64,000 bases of DNA from Puccinia triticina (Eukaryota > Basidiomycota > Pucciniomycetes > Pucciniales > Pucciniaceae). The stretch covers positions 4,464,001 through 4,528,000 of the forward strand of contig NC_070566.1 of the NCBI RefSeq assembly GCF_026914185.1, read 5' to 3'. The translations under genes and the position numbers were made by a program. The notes beneath the pieces are model-generated. The model had not been told where the DNA came from. It ran no database searches and saw nothing but the letters and a program-made list of their open reading frames with translations. Positions 20,269 through 30,581 of the stretch are shown one piece after another; the first letter of the stretch is position 1, and each line of letters begins with the position of its first letter.

Positions 20269-21633
20269 ATGCCGCGGCACACAGAACAAGCTTCCACAAT
20301 AAATCGAATGACCCAGCTCATCCGAGGTCAAGTCCGGGGAGCCCTCATCAAATCTGCCTTGAATGACAGTTCCGACTCTGACGAGGACAGCGACTTGGAG
20401 GACGCCATTGTCACACTCCTTCTGATCAAGAAACATCGCTACCTGGCTCCTCAAATTCGACTCGGCCGCGCTCCCGACAATACAGAATATTTGTTCAGCC
20501 TCGATGAAAGCCGCTTCAAGCAGGAATTCAGAATGTCGCAACCATCATTTTTTCGTCTCCTCTCCGAAATCGAAGGTCACCCAATATTTCAAAACAACTC
20601 AAACATCCCTCAACGACCTGTCCGTGAACAGCTGATGGTCACATTGAAGAGGATGGGACTGTATGGTAATGGTGCCTCTGTTGGTATGTTGGCTCGGTTT
20701 TTCCGAATATCCGAGGGTGCAGTAATACTATACTGCTCAAGAACCATTGAGGCAATCTTATCTCTAGAAAAGTAAGTGCTTCCTCTGTCTGTGATTTCTA
20801 GCTAGGCTCCCGACTGATTCTGGTTGGCTTGATTTAATTTTTGCAGGAAGTATGTCCAATGGCCAGACGCCCGAGGCCGCCAAGAACTTGCATCACGAAT
20901 CTCTAGCTTCTTGGGATTCCAGAATTGTGTCGGCTTCATTGATGGCACTCTTTTCCCGCTATACGACAAACCCACAATCGACCCTCAGGACTACTACTCT
21001 CGTAAAGGGTATTACGGACTGGCAGCCTTGATAGTTTGCGATGAAGACAAACGAATCACGTACTACATGACAGGTTGGCCTGGTGAGCATGTTCCTTCAC
21101 TTATCCCATTTTTCAACCTTTCTGATGGCCTGTCTACCTGCTTAGGTTGTTGCCATGATACTCGACTCTGGGAGAACACTGAGCTCAAGCTCAAGGAGAG
21201 TGAGTTGTTCACCCCAGGGCAGTATCTGGTGGCAGATTTGGGTTTTCCAGCTGAGTCAAATGTAGTACCGGCATTCAAACGCCCACCCCATGCGGCTTTG
21301 TCTCGACTCCGAAAACGTTTCAACCGGCATCTCAGCTCCGTTCGTGTTCGCAATGAACACTGTATTGGAATCCTGAAAGGCCGCTTCCAGAGCTTGCAAG
21401 GACTTCGGAAGGACCTCAGCTCGGCTGGAACCATGGAGCAGATCACACATTGGATATCAGCTTGTGTGGTCCTGCACAACTTCCTACTGGACGACCAATC
21501 CCCGGATTTCTACGAGGCTGACGTGGACGATGTCGATTCCAACGATGTTCCAGCCCGACAGGATCGTAGTGCCATTGGCACCCAAATGCGAGATCGTGTG
21601 TTTGCCAAGGTTATTGAGTACCTAGATTCTTGA
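20269..21633 (+). CDS. PIF/Harbinger transposase, intact-looking
   Basis: Three exons (20269-20771, 20847-21082, 21146-21633) join cleanly (SLEK-KYVQW and GWPG-CCHD) into 408 residues. The DDE_Tnp_4 nuclease signatures are all present: GFIDGTLFPLYDKP (first Asp), GCCHDTRLWENTEL (second Asp) and RVRNEHCIGILKGRFQSL (catalytic Glu). An acidic N-terminus (DSSDSDEDSDLED) and a helix-turn-helix-like region near residues 115-160 (ARFFRISEGAVILY) precede it. No frame defect is visible, unlike the other transposases here. The start is the first Met after the GC-rich leader. It would cut at TIRs ending TCAAAGTAGAC with TAG-type targets. Confidence 0.92.
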
Positions 21634-22106
21634 TACCTTGCCCTGTTTGTTCCTTTTGATTTTTTCACATTGTTTTGCACTGGTTTCCCTTCTTACTCAA
21701 AAAATAAATAAAATTACAAAAAATTTATCAAATATATAAAAAACTCAAAGCAAGAATCTTGTGCGCACTGGAGAGGAGTTGTTTAGAGGAATCAAGGAGC
21801 AGTGCCACATGTATTGGATCTCCTATGCAATGCAGTGAGAGATGTTGGACAAAGTCGGAGAGACCAGAACACTTTCTTGCCCATGTGTGACTCGTCCGCA
21901 TCAGTGTGGCTATATGGAAGCAGATCTGTGTGATGTCGTTGCCCCACATGTACGCAAAATTCACATTAGAGTTGTTCTTTGAGTCCGATTTTTTCCTCAA
22001 TTGCTCACTAGTACTCATGTCCATTTGACACTTAAGGCATAAGAGATGTTTTCATTGAGACAATTGAAAAATGGCCATTACACACAAGAGAAAATACAGG
22101 AACAAA

Positions 22107-22191
22107 GAGGAAATTTTTCATCGACTTCAGTCCATTACAACGATGATAGAGGAGATTTTTCATCGACTTCAGTCCATTACAACAATGATAA
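22107..22191. repeat. Two tandem copies of a 42-43-bp unit
   Basis: The unit GAGGAAATTTTTCATCGACT, continuing TCAGTCCATTACAACGATGATA, is repeated directly with two or three differences, between the convergent genes of Harbinger element 2. Confidence 0.85.
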
Positions 22192-22271
22192 CATGTAAGA
22201 GATATTGTAAAGGGGGAAAAAAACACGCTTTAGAGACAACTTTGGGGGTGGGGGAAGAGAACAAAATACAA

Positions 22272-23370
22272 CTACAACAAGTCATCAGAGTCCTCTTCAT
22301 TTGATTTGTTTTTTCCATCGTCCATGTCAGGCAAGGGGGGGAACTCGACTGAGGTTTTTGTCTTGATTTCCTCAAGTGATAACCCATGCTCCCTGAGCTC
22401 CTTCATGTAGGAGACCTTAATCTTACTGGCCTTGGCACGAGCTCTGGTGATATTGGCTTGTCGCTTGGAGACAATTGACATCATGTAAAGTTCCTCAGTG
22501 TTGTTGCGTTTGTTTCTAGAGGATCGGGTTTGGGTTGCAGGACGCTTTGAAGTGGAATTGCGTTTATGCTTCTTCTTTTGGGTTGATGGTGCAGGGGTGC
22601 GAGCGTGAGCTGAGAGACGAGGTCGTGGCATCAACGAAGACAACTCAGGAAGGTCAGACCCATCGGTTGGCGGGTTGGGGGAGTGTGTGTTGTTTGTGGT
22701 TGTGCGTGCGGAAGGTTCGGCAGGTGGGTTGTCATCTTCAACGTCTGACGAGTCTTGCCGACCTGGTTGATCTCCGCCAACAGACGATCGAATATGGAGA
22801 GGCTCGGTGACTAACCTTGATCCCATGATGGGATCAAGGATGCTCCAATAACGGCAGAGCTTGTTGATTCGGTCTATGAGATTTTTGATGATTCAGCCAC
22901 TTTGAAAAACTTGGTATGATGTGAGGATATTTACATACCTTCCACTGTACGGACACCATTGATTTCGTCGGCCTCCAAAATACCCTCGCCGGTGTTCTTC
23001 ATAAAGTCACAGGCGGAATTGTATGAACTTTGGAGGTCAGCTATTTTTTGACGCACTCCTACAGAGAGGCAATGGATCAGAAATCACCAATCAGAAGAAG
23101 AAAAACAACAAACGGCTTACCTTTGGTGTCCCGATGAGTGATGCCGGTGGAATTCATGATGCTGACAATCTCCAAGCATAACCGGGTCTTGGTTTTTCCT
23201 CTCTCTTTGTCACCTCGCCATCGCTCATAGTTGTTTCCGGCTTGGAGCCAATCAAGGACGATTTCGATACTTCAAGGGCCTCCATTAACACCGTCTCGGT
23301 CCCATGGAATTGGTTTCTTCTTTGTCTTGGATTTGGTTGGAGCATTGCGTGGCAACGTGGTGGGCGACAT
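22272..23370 (-). pseudogene. Harbinger-2 partner protein, one nonsense codon
   Basis: Exons 23121-23370, 22939-23058 and 22272-22873 join in phase and would give 323 residues. The N-terminal half has the Myb/SANT-like arrangement common next to fungal Harbinger transposases: WDRDGVNGGP, then SIEIVLDWL, NYERWRGD, GITHRDTKGVRQKIADLQ, SYNSACDFMKNTGEG. Between GGP and SIEIVL the codon is TGA (23272-23274), where Arg (CGA) would complete the usual GPR-S motif. The second half is Ser/Pro-rich, then basic (KKKHKRNSTSKR), and ends with a helical segment. Apart from that one codon the gene looks healthy, so it may be recently killed, or the intact transposase may rely on another copy. Confidence 0.85.
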
Positions 23371-23780
23371 GGTTTGCGGGAAGATGTGACAAGAAAAGCA
23401 AGAAAGTTGAAAGGGGTAGAAGCTGGAGGGGCTCGCGTGAGGAGGGACAAGAGGATGGCAAGTTGGCCCGGTTTTATGTGTTCGCAAATGATTTGCTGGT
23501 GACTATGGCCTGGGTGAGTTGCAAGGGGTAGCCATGTGCTTTTGGGTTGTTGTCAGATGTGTGCTTGAGTGCCAGAACGGGGGATGAGCGATGGATGAGC
23601 AATGATGAGCTATGAGGAGTGACAAGTGGCAAGACATGACAACTTGCGTGGCAAGGCAAGCCGGCGTTCAACTCAAATGTTGAATGTCGACTTGCCAGTT
23701 TTGCATGCAAGTCCCCCAGCCAAATTGGGTTATGCAAAATGACCTGCATGCACGCGCGGGTCTACTTTGAAACCCCCTAG

Positions 23781-24312
23781 TATTTTGATACCCAGTTCAA
23801 CCTTGCTACATGTGTGGTACAGAAGGGGCTGAGACGTGTGGCCATTTGTTCCAGAATGGGCCACAGTATTTCCCAATCTAGTGTACTGTGCAAGTCCTTC
23901 TGCTGTGTCAGGAATATTCTGTTTACATCCATGTGACATCATTACATATGTACAGATTATGTAATGTGTGTAGTGTTTCACGTGGCGGTGGAAGGGCAGA
24001 CTTGATGTCATTACTTCCCTGGTGGGCGTGCTGTAATGTACAGGTAGCCCTTTTGGGTTTTCATTCATTTTTGGAGCTCTGTGCCGTCTTTGGGCCAAGT
24101 GCGCAGCACACGGGTTTAGTTTTAACTCAACCTAAGTTGGGCTATCTTCTAAACTAAACATAACACTTCAGTTTCATGGTTATTGAAGCGTTATAAGCAT
24201 ATGTACATATGTATATAAGCATACAGGTGCATTCACACGGGACGTGGTGCACCTGTTAAACTTTGGAGTCAATTTCCACAAGGAAGGAATAACAATTAAG
24301 GGTACCTTGAAG
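23781..24312. other. Spacer between Harbinger-2 and the hAT nest
   Basis: No gene recognised. It includes AT-rich 'acatatgtatataagcatac' near 24200. The last bases CTTGAAG (24306-24312) are the target repeat of the hAT element. Confidence 0.5.
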
Positions 24313-24329
24313 CAAGACCGCACATATTT

Positions 24330-24590
24330 CGCTACATGTAGCTTTGTAGCTTTGCAATTTAGCAAAATTGAGTGCCGCTAAACTAAAGCTAAATTGTAGC
24401 TACCCTCGCGCTGCAATTACAGCTACGGGGAGGCCACTCAATTTTTTTATTTTTTTAATCGCTAGATGGTAGCGCCTATTAGCGCCCAAACCGCTACGCT
24501 TCAGCTGTTCTTAGCGCGCTAAGCGCTAATGTAACATGTAATTTATAAGCATGATCCGCTAACTTAGCGGCTACGTTAGCGGGGAGGCAG
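24330..24590. repeat. hAT subterminal TAGC-rich repeats (left)
   Basis: Short words built on GCTA and TAGCG in both directions (for example GCTACATGTAGC, TTAGCGCGCTAAGCGCTAA) cover this zone. The equivalent zone at the right end is 47195-47520. Confidence 0.8.
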
Positions 24591-24729
24591 CGGACAAGAT
24601 AAAAAAAAAGGCAAGACAGCCTGGAAATTTTGTATTCTAATATTGAGCAAGTGAGATTGGATTGAACAAGTGACATGAGGTGAGATCGAGAGAGAAGAAA
24701 ATTCGGTACTTGAAAACTGGGAAGAGACA

Positions 24730-24940
24730 CTATTTCTCTGGATCTCCAACATGCTTAATCTTATTGGCTTTTTTTTTGTTGATAAGGTTGCCAACATGCG
24801 TAGCAAATTTTGCATTAGCTTCAGCTGCGTCAAGAACGATCTGGCAATCGGTGAAATCGCCCCCGGCCTTCACCCCTTTTTGCAACCAGATGTGGCTGCT
24901 GACGCATCGCTCGATGGTCGCTGCACACAGGGCACTCCTA
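24730..24940 (-). pseudogene. hAT transposase, C-terminal end (separated by the KDZ insertion)
   Basis: On the minus strand the frame reads RSALCAATIERCVSSHIWLQ, the extreme hAT C-terminus, down to a TAG stop at 24730-24732. Its first bases TAGGAGTG are the KDZ target repeat. The upstream part of the same exon ends VCGTGRS at 33146. Joining the two across the KDZ element gives TGRSALCAATIERC with no frame change. Confidence 0.9.
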
Positions 24941-25147
24941 GACCTATGAGCCCCCCTCCGACGCAGTCAAAGACTGAGGTAAGAGATGCATGCGAAGGCA
25001 CCTCTAGACTGCAAGTGCCGCTTTGTGTTTCAAATCCCGCTTCGAATCCCGATCCCGGAATCCCTCAGCTGCCCCGCCTCAGAAACCCACCTCGGAACCC
25101 ACACCGCTACAGCACTCCAAATCTAGTAACTCAGTAACCGAGTAAAT
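24941..25147 (+). repeat. KDZ element left TIR
   Basis: Matches the reverse complement of 32938-33145 at nearly every base. Open frames that cross it (MSPPPTQSK...) are chance read-through of the TIR. Confidence 0.92.
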
Positions 25148-25607
25148 ATGAAATAGACATCACAGTAACCCGTGCGGCGTCAAGAGACGATGTTGCTCCT
25201 AGTTGGTCCATATTGGTAAATGCCTTTCTTGCTTGGTCACATCTACATTAACTTAGCGAAGTATCTGATTCAGAAGGGGCTCTCCGTCCCGCAGGGACCC
25301 TACTGAGAGGAAGTGCAAAATCAAGTCCTAGAACTGAACATATGTATCATTTGCTTTGTTCTACGCGAAACATCTTTTTGAGAAAGAGTTTAGCTGTTTT
25401 TTTTTTTTTTTTTTGAGAGAGAGAGTATAGCATTTTTTCATTTGCTTCATTGTAACAGAAACTTTTTTTTTCTATTTCCTTTCGAGAGAGAAAGGCAAGT
25501 GAAGGAATGATGACCGTAAATTCAATGAGAGAAAGTAAAACACAAGTATAGCATGGTGTTTAGGGGGATGCAACAGTTTGGGTATTTGCTCTTCGTGTTG
25601 CGGCTGG

Positions 25608-28600
25608 CTAAACTGCTTCATTCTCATCGCGACCCAGCAAGTCATCCATATGTGACTCATCCAAATCGTCACTTCCAGCTGTTTCACCATCCGAGTCTTG
25701 ATCGTTGAGCACCTCTTCTTCTAATATCAGATCAACTTCAAGGCCTGACATCATGTCGTCATTATAAACATCCGATTCGAGGAATTCCATCAAGGCGAAC
25801 CACGTGTGGGGTAGTGCTTCGCGACATATCAGTCGGGCCAACAGCATCTCGTTTACTGTCGCATGCCACTTGATAAGCAGTGCTTCGTGCTGTCGCTGGT
25901 AAATTTCCAACTCGCCACTTAGTAAGGCCGTACGACTGTATTCTCCGAAAGTAGTCATTGGTGCATCGGGGCCGTCTTCTCCAAAAGTATTCCGAAGTAC
26001 ATCAGTCAGCCTGAGACTCATGGGACCTGAAAAATGTTGTTGTGGTGGTTAGTTAAACTCAGAGAAGAGCCGTGACGATATGAGCTAAGCAGCACTCAAG
26101 ATGAAATCTACCTAGAATACATTGATCAATGCATGATTTAACTTGATCCCTATGAGCCATCCCCCACGATACAGTCCTTCGCAACTCAATGCTTAATTGA
26201 GCAAGTTCCTCTTTTGACCGATCCAATGCAAGAACAGCGTGGATTCCAGATCGCACATGTGGATCGACGGCCCAGGGATCCTTTGACAAACACATGAAGC
26301 CATCATTCCAAAATGGGTCATCCAACGGGATCTTAATGAAATGGGCATAGTCGAACGGTGCGTTTTCCGGCAAATCAAGTTGATCAGGACTGTGGTTTTT
26401 AAGGTAGTCGGTACGCCGAGCTAGGAATGCATTCAAAACAGATGTAACAGCTTTCTTCCGACGTTTAAGAGCATCGAAGATCTTCTCCTTCAAAACAGTG
26501 CCCAATCGGTCTCCTCGAGCCTTTGAATCGCGCAAAGGCTGCATCTCTCCCTGTATCTCCACAGCAGCTTTGTAGAGTGCAGCTTTAGCGCTCCAGAGTA
26601 GCCCCAACCTCCGCTGTTGATCCTCTAGGTAAGCAAAATGTGTGAATAAGTTAAAGATAGTTTCCTTTGTTCGGGGAGAACATAATTTAGCTCACTGTTA
26701 TCGGGTTCTATAGCTCCGAAGTAAGGGCCTAGTTTTTCTGCTTCAGCTTCTTGCTTGGCCTGTAATTGTTGGACGTCACGTAATAGATTCATCATTTGGG
26801 CGGTATCCAAGTGAGTTTCTTTTTGCAAGCCTGTAACAAAGGTCTCGCTTAATCAAGAAATATAATTAAGAAAAAAACTGTAAATTCAAAACACAGCGAT
26901 CCAAATATACCACAAAATTTATTCACGTACGCAAGAGACTTCAATGTTTCACCGCGCTCAAAGAACTGGGCTTGATCCTCTTTTTGAGTGACCTCCTCCT
27001 GGTTTTGATTAATCTGGAAGTTTCGCTGAGATTGCCATTGGGCTCGAAAGAATTCTACAGTGAAAAATGTACCCTGTACGTGCGGATTTGGCTGACACAG
27101 TAGTTTGTTGAGTTTCAGTTGAGCGTGTTTTTGGTTAGTAATTGCATTGCAGATTTTCCGCTTCAAAGTCAAAACTATAACAAAAAAATCAGTAGAGTTT
27201 AAAGTAAAGTGTCAATGGTTGATCCAAAAAAACATCCACATACGCAGCTTTTCCATTCCAAGGGAATTGTGGAATTCACCTCGATGATTGAGTGCACCAA
27301 GTCGATGATTCTGTGTTGCATATCTTAGCGGGCCCACAAGAGGAGAGAGGCCAGACCATAAACGCTCCATACCCTCGCCATCGGTTAAACCCCATCCCTC
27401 ATTATATCTGGGATTAAACTGCAGTTGACATGGCCAGTCATGAACATAAGAGTGAAAGACGGCCGTAGCAAATTTCATTCTTGGAAGATGTTCAGTTAGC
27501 AATTTGCGTGATTCGAAAAACTTCCCAAGGGTGCAACCAATATCGTAAAGGATTCGCAACTGAGCGTTTGAATCCAGATCACCTAACAGGTGTTTTAGAA
27601 TTGACATCGGCAGCCCACGTCCTTCCCCGGATTTGTGGATGTTGCAGAAGTAGATCACAGAATCGTGTCGACAACAGCATCCAAATATACCGGTGTCGTC
27701 ACATCCTTTCCAAGTGCTTGAATTGCGGCGGTCATCAGCAGCCTTATGCTGCTCGGTGCATCGGTCTTTCTACTGAACAAAAAGAGAGGATTTTCATCAG
27801 GTGCTAGTATTAAATTCATGCAGCCAAAGCATTCACTTGCCGCCTTCTGAGTCTTTTTTTGAGCTCTCTCATGTGTTAATATTTCGTCGTTGGCGGCTTT
27901 GATTTCTTCTGGAGGAATGAATAGATCAGGGGTTTGGAGTGGAAGGTGATTCTTGGCAGCCCTCTCATGGTGTCGATGTTGGAAATTCCCGTCAAGGCAC
28001 AGGAAAATTTTGTTCGTGTCCTTTGGTTGTGATTCATTGCTAACTGGAAGAGAAACTCCAAAACAAGCTGGGCACGATCGTTGGGCTAGAATATCTTGTG
28101 AAGAAATGGATGTTGATTTTTGTATCAAATCTTTCTCCATCCTCTTCAAGCGCCGATAAGCATCGACAGAACCTGAAAAACATCTCCGTAGTTCCCGAGG
28201 CTGAAAAAAAAATTAGATTGTTATCTATCAAGCATCAAAAATGATGGCACATACCTTCTTCGTCTCCTTACCACACAGCTTCATCAATCTTGATTCATTC
28301 CAACGGCGGATTACTTCGGTAAAAGGAGTGAGGTGAGAGTTACAAATATTCCATAGCAGATCATAGAAGTTCAGCAGACGAAGTGAAAATGCTGTCTGCG
28401 GAAAAACAGGAGTACTTGAGAGATATCCTTGAGCTAATATGTGCATCGAGTCTGGAATGCAAGAGCAGAAAGAAATCTTTGTTCGTTCCTGGCCTGTGAG
28501 GTGTAATATAATGTGAGACTTTGTTAGCAAAATTTCAATTTGACATTTGTCTACTCATTCACCCATTATATCAATCAGATCAACTTCTCTCAAGTGCTTC

Positions 28601-29055
28601 TGTTCCGAAGTACATTTACAGAGATCCTTGGAGAAGTTATCCAGAGAGCAAGGTAGGGACCAATTATTGGTCTGTTTCTTCAGATGGAGGTAGGCAGGAA
28701 ACAGCGTTGACATTAGGTCGTCCCAGTTCCTCATCTTCTGTTGCTGGATACATGCTTGATGATGTGATCGTATTTTCTTTAGCGATTCAATGTCCTCTGG
28801 TCTCATCTCGTCTGGTAGATCTGGCTGATTATCTTGCTGTTGCGGATCGTTCTCATCATGTTCAAATACACTTGTGTCGGTTGCTTCTTGGAATCGTGGC
28901 AGTGGATTGTTGGTTGATGAGGTCGAAGCTATATCTGAGAATTCGGCGGCCAATTCCTTTTTCTTTTTCATTCGATGTGCTTTTTGAGACCGTGTTTCAA
29001 GCTGCGGCATTTGAGAGCCTCGGTGAAATTGATAGAGACGTCGCTTGGGTGGCAT
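25608..29055 (-). CDS. KDZ transposase with CxC1-like cysteine cluster
   Basis: Multi-exon gene starting at ATG 29055. Exon 1 (28563-29055) ends in CKCTSEQKHLREVDLIDIMG. The next exon (28255-28493) gives QERTKISFCSCIPD, a CxC1-type cluster, and the third starts at 28200. Around 27700 comes the KDZ core CTEQHKAADDRRN...WKGCDDTG...CCCRHDSVI, then YDIGC near 27560 and GLTDGEGMERLWSGLSPL near 27380 with the terminal acidic residue. Later exons (27172-26849, 26828-26625, 26607-26059, 26021-25608) supply the long helical C-terminus and an acidic tail (DDLDESHMDDLLGRDENEAV). One junction near 27790-27830 does not close in frame with a standard GT-AG intron, so either an unusual splice or a small lesion is present. 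Otherwise it looks full length. Confidence 0.88.
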
Positions 29056-29400
29056 TGTGAAGGATATCGAGTGCGTTGATGGAGCGAGTTTATGAGAGAT
29101 GGCAAGTGACTGAGAGGAGAGCTGAGAAATGGACGAGTTGACGATGAGATTTATCTTACAAATTCAGCAACTGGTCAACTCAGTTGCGTGTTTCAAATAA
29201 TAATGTAAGGCCTAAACTCCACGGAGGTTTATTAGTACCAATCTTTCATATTTCACAATAACAAAGCTGATAAACAACACATCAAACAGATACTTCTTCT
29301 GAAATGAATCATAAATAACCCCAAAAAAAGGTTGAGACAGTGAGCTGCCTGAAAAACCCACTTTAAATTTGTCAAAAACAATGACAACAACGAGGATAAT

Positions 29401-29782
29401 ATGGAATTTGGTGGAGGCTGGGCAACTTACTTCACTCAAAATCAGATAGCAGGTTAGTAATTATTCCGGTGAACTCGAGATACTTTTGAACATTACACTG
29501 GCTTCATCCAACTTATCTTATAGGAGCATGTGGAAAGGTACACGAAGACACAGATGTAATTGTGGCCTTGGATTATCGGCGGTATGGCGCACTCAACGAG
29601 ATATCTAAACATTGCGGGAAGAAAGTGAGAATTACAAGTGGGGACAAAACAATCATTTCGACAGTCGCAGATGCCTGCCCAACAAGCAAAATTGCCTCGA
29701 TTTGAGTGAAGGAATGTTCAAAAAGCTAGGTGTGACCGTTCAAGAGGGCATGAAGCCAATCACCTGGAAGTTCATTGATTAA
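29401..29782 (+). pseudogene. Captured double-psi beta-barrel (RlpA/expansin-like) gene fragment
   Basis: Plus-strand exons 29401-29452 and 29524-29782 join across a 71-bp GT-AG intron as QNQIAG-ACGKVHEDTDVIVAL. The pattern GxATYF...ACGK...D.IVALD...CGKKVRIT...ADACP...LDLSEGMFKKL...WKFID is that of secreted fungal RlpA-like/bar-win-related double-psi beta-barrel proteins, many of which are expressed during plant infection. A frame slip in an A-run at 29686-29692 separates DACPTS from NCLDLSEGMF. The signal peptide and first strands are absent. It lies inside the KDZ element, antisense to its genes, so it looks like host DNA picked up by the transposon. The intron shows that capture was at the DNA level, not via mRNA. 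Confidence 0.78.
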
Positions 29783-30581
29783 ATCCGTGTTTTGATGTTT
29801 TGTTCCTTGGATTCTCCTCCTGCATCAAACCTTTAGAATGAAAGCTCTCAACTGCTTGCCCTCTCAATATAAGTAATGAAACCACTTAACCTCCTTGCAT
29901 AATCCAACCCTCCAAGCCTCCCACTGGGACTTCCACCCTAAACACGTCATATCTTCTCCAGAAATCTATGCGCTGCCCAGAACCCCATCTCCGACTAAAT
30001 TCTTGCCCACCAATGGGCTCTTTCACACCAACTCTTGTCGACACCGCCGCTTCCATCCGTCAAGCTCTTGGCCGCATGGGTTGCGCGGAAATTGTGCTTG
30101 CACGCACGGTTGTCTGCTTCATCGCGCCCATCTGCGTCAATGTGCATTGCATTGAGCCAGATAAGAACAAAAATCAGAGCCACGCGAAGCTGCGCATGCT
30201 AATTCACCTTTTGCATTCCTTGCCAACGTCTCCGGGATTCTCCTTTTTGTGACCCCGCTCACCGGACAACTTATCCTTGGCCTTGCCCTCATCGCCATCC
30301 TTGTCCTTTTGTAGCTCAATGATGTGACTTCTGAACTCGCCGTGATTTTGTTGTAGCATGTATTGAAATGTAATCTTGTTTTGTGTTATTTGCAGAATCA
30401 AGATCAAATTGATCAATGAGTGAAACAATAGAGAATTTGAGCGAGATCAAGAACTCAAGTAGGTGATAAAAGAGCAAAGAAAAATAATTACAAGGTGAGT
30501 AGCCCAAGCGAGGAAGGAATCAATATTGCAACATGCTGGCCGATGTATGTGGGTCAAAGAACAAAAACATCTACAGCATTT
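29783..30581. other. KDZ element spacer without recognisable gene
   Basis: Short frames on both strands (for example 29968-30252 plus) have no family signature or clear splice signals. The 30360-30520 part is AT-rich and holds the presumed 3' region of the following minus-strand gene. Confidence 0.45.

Larger units (their letters stand above)
20069..23777 (+). mobile_element. PIF/Harbinger element 2
   Basis: TIRs TGGGATTCAAAGTAGAC and GGGGGTTTCAAAGTAGAC are followed by matching GC...CATGCA(A/G)GTCA subterminal blocks. They are flanked by TAG on both sides (20066-20068, 23778-23780). The element encodes a convergent transposase (plus) and a three-exon partner gene (minus), the normal two-gene layout. 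The TIRs differ from those of Harbinger element 1 and the transposases are only distantly alike, so it is a separate family. Confidence 0.88.

Noticed and set aside
24751..25137. 128-codon plus-strand protein ending NPHRYSTPNLVTQ
   Set aside because: A chance fusion of antisense hAT C-terminus with the KDZ TIR; the same tail appears at 32949-33326 for the same reason.
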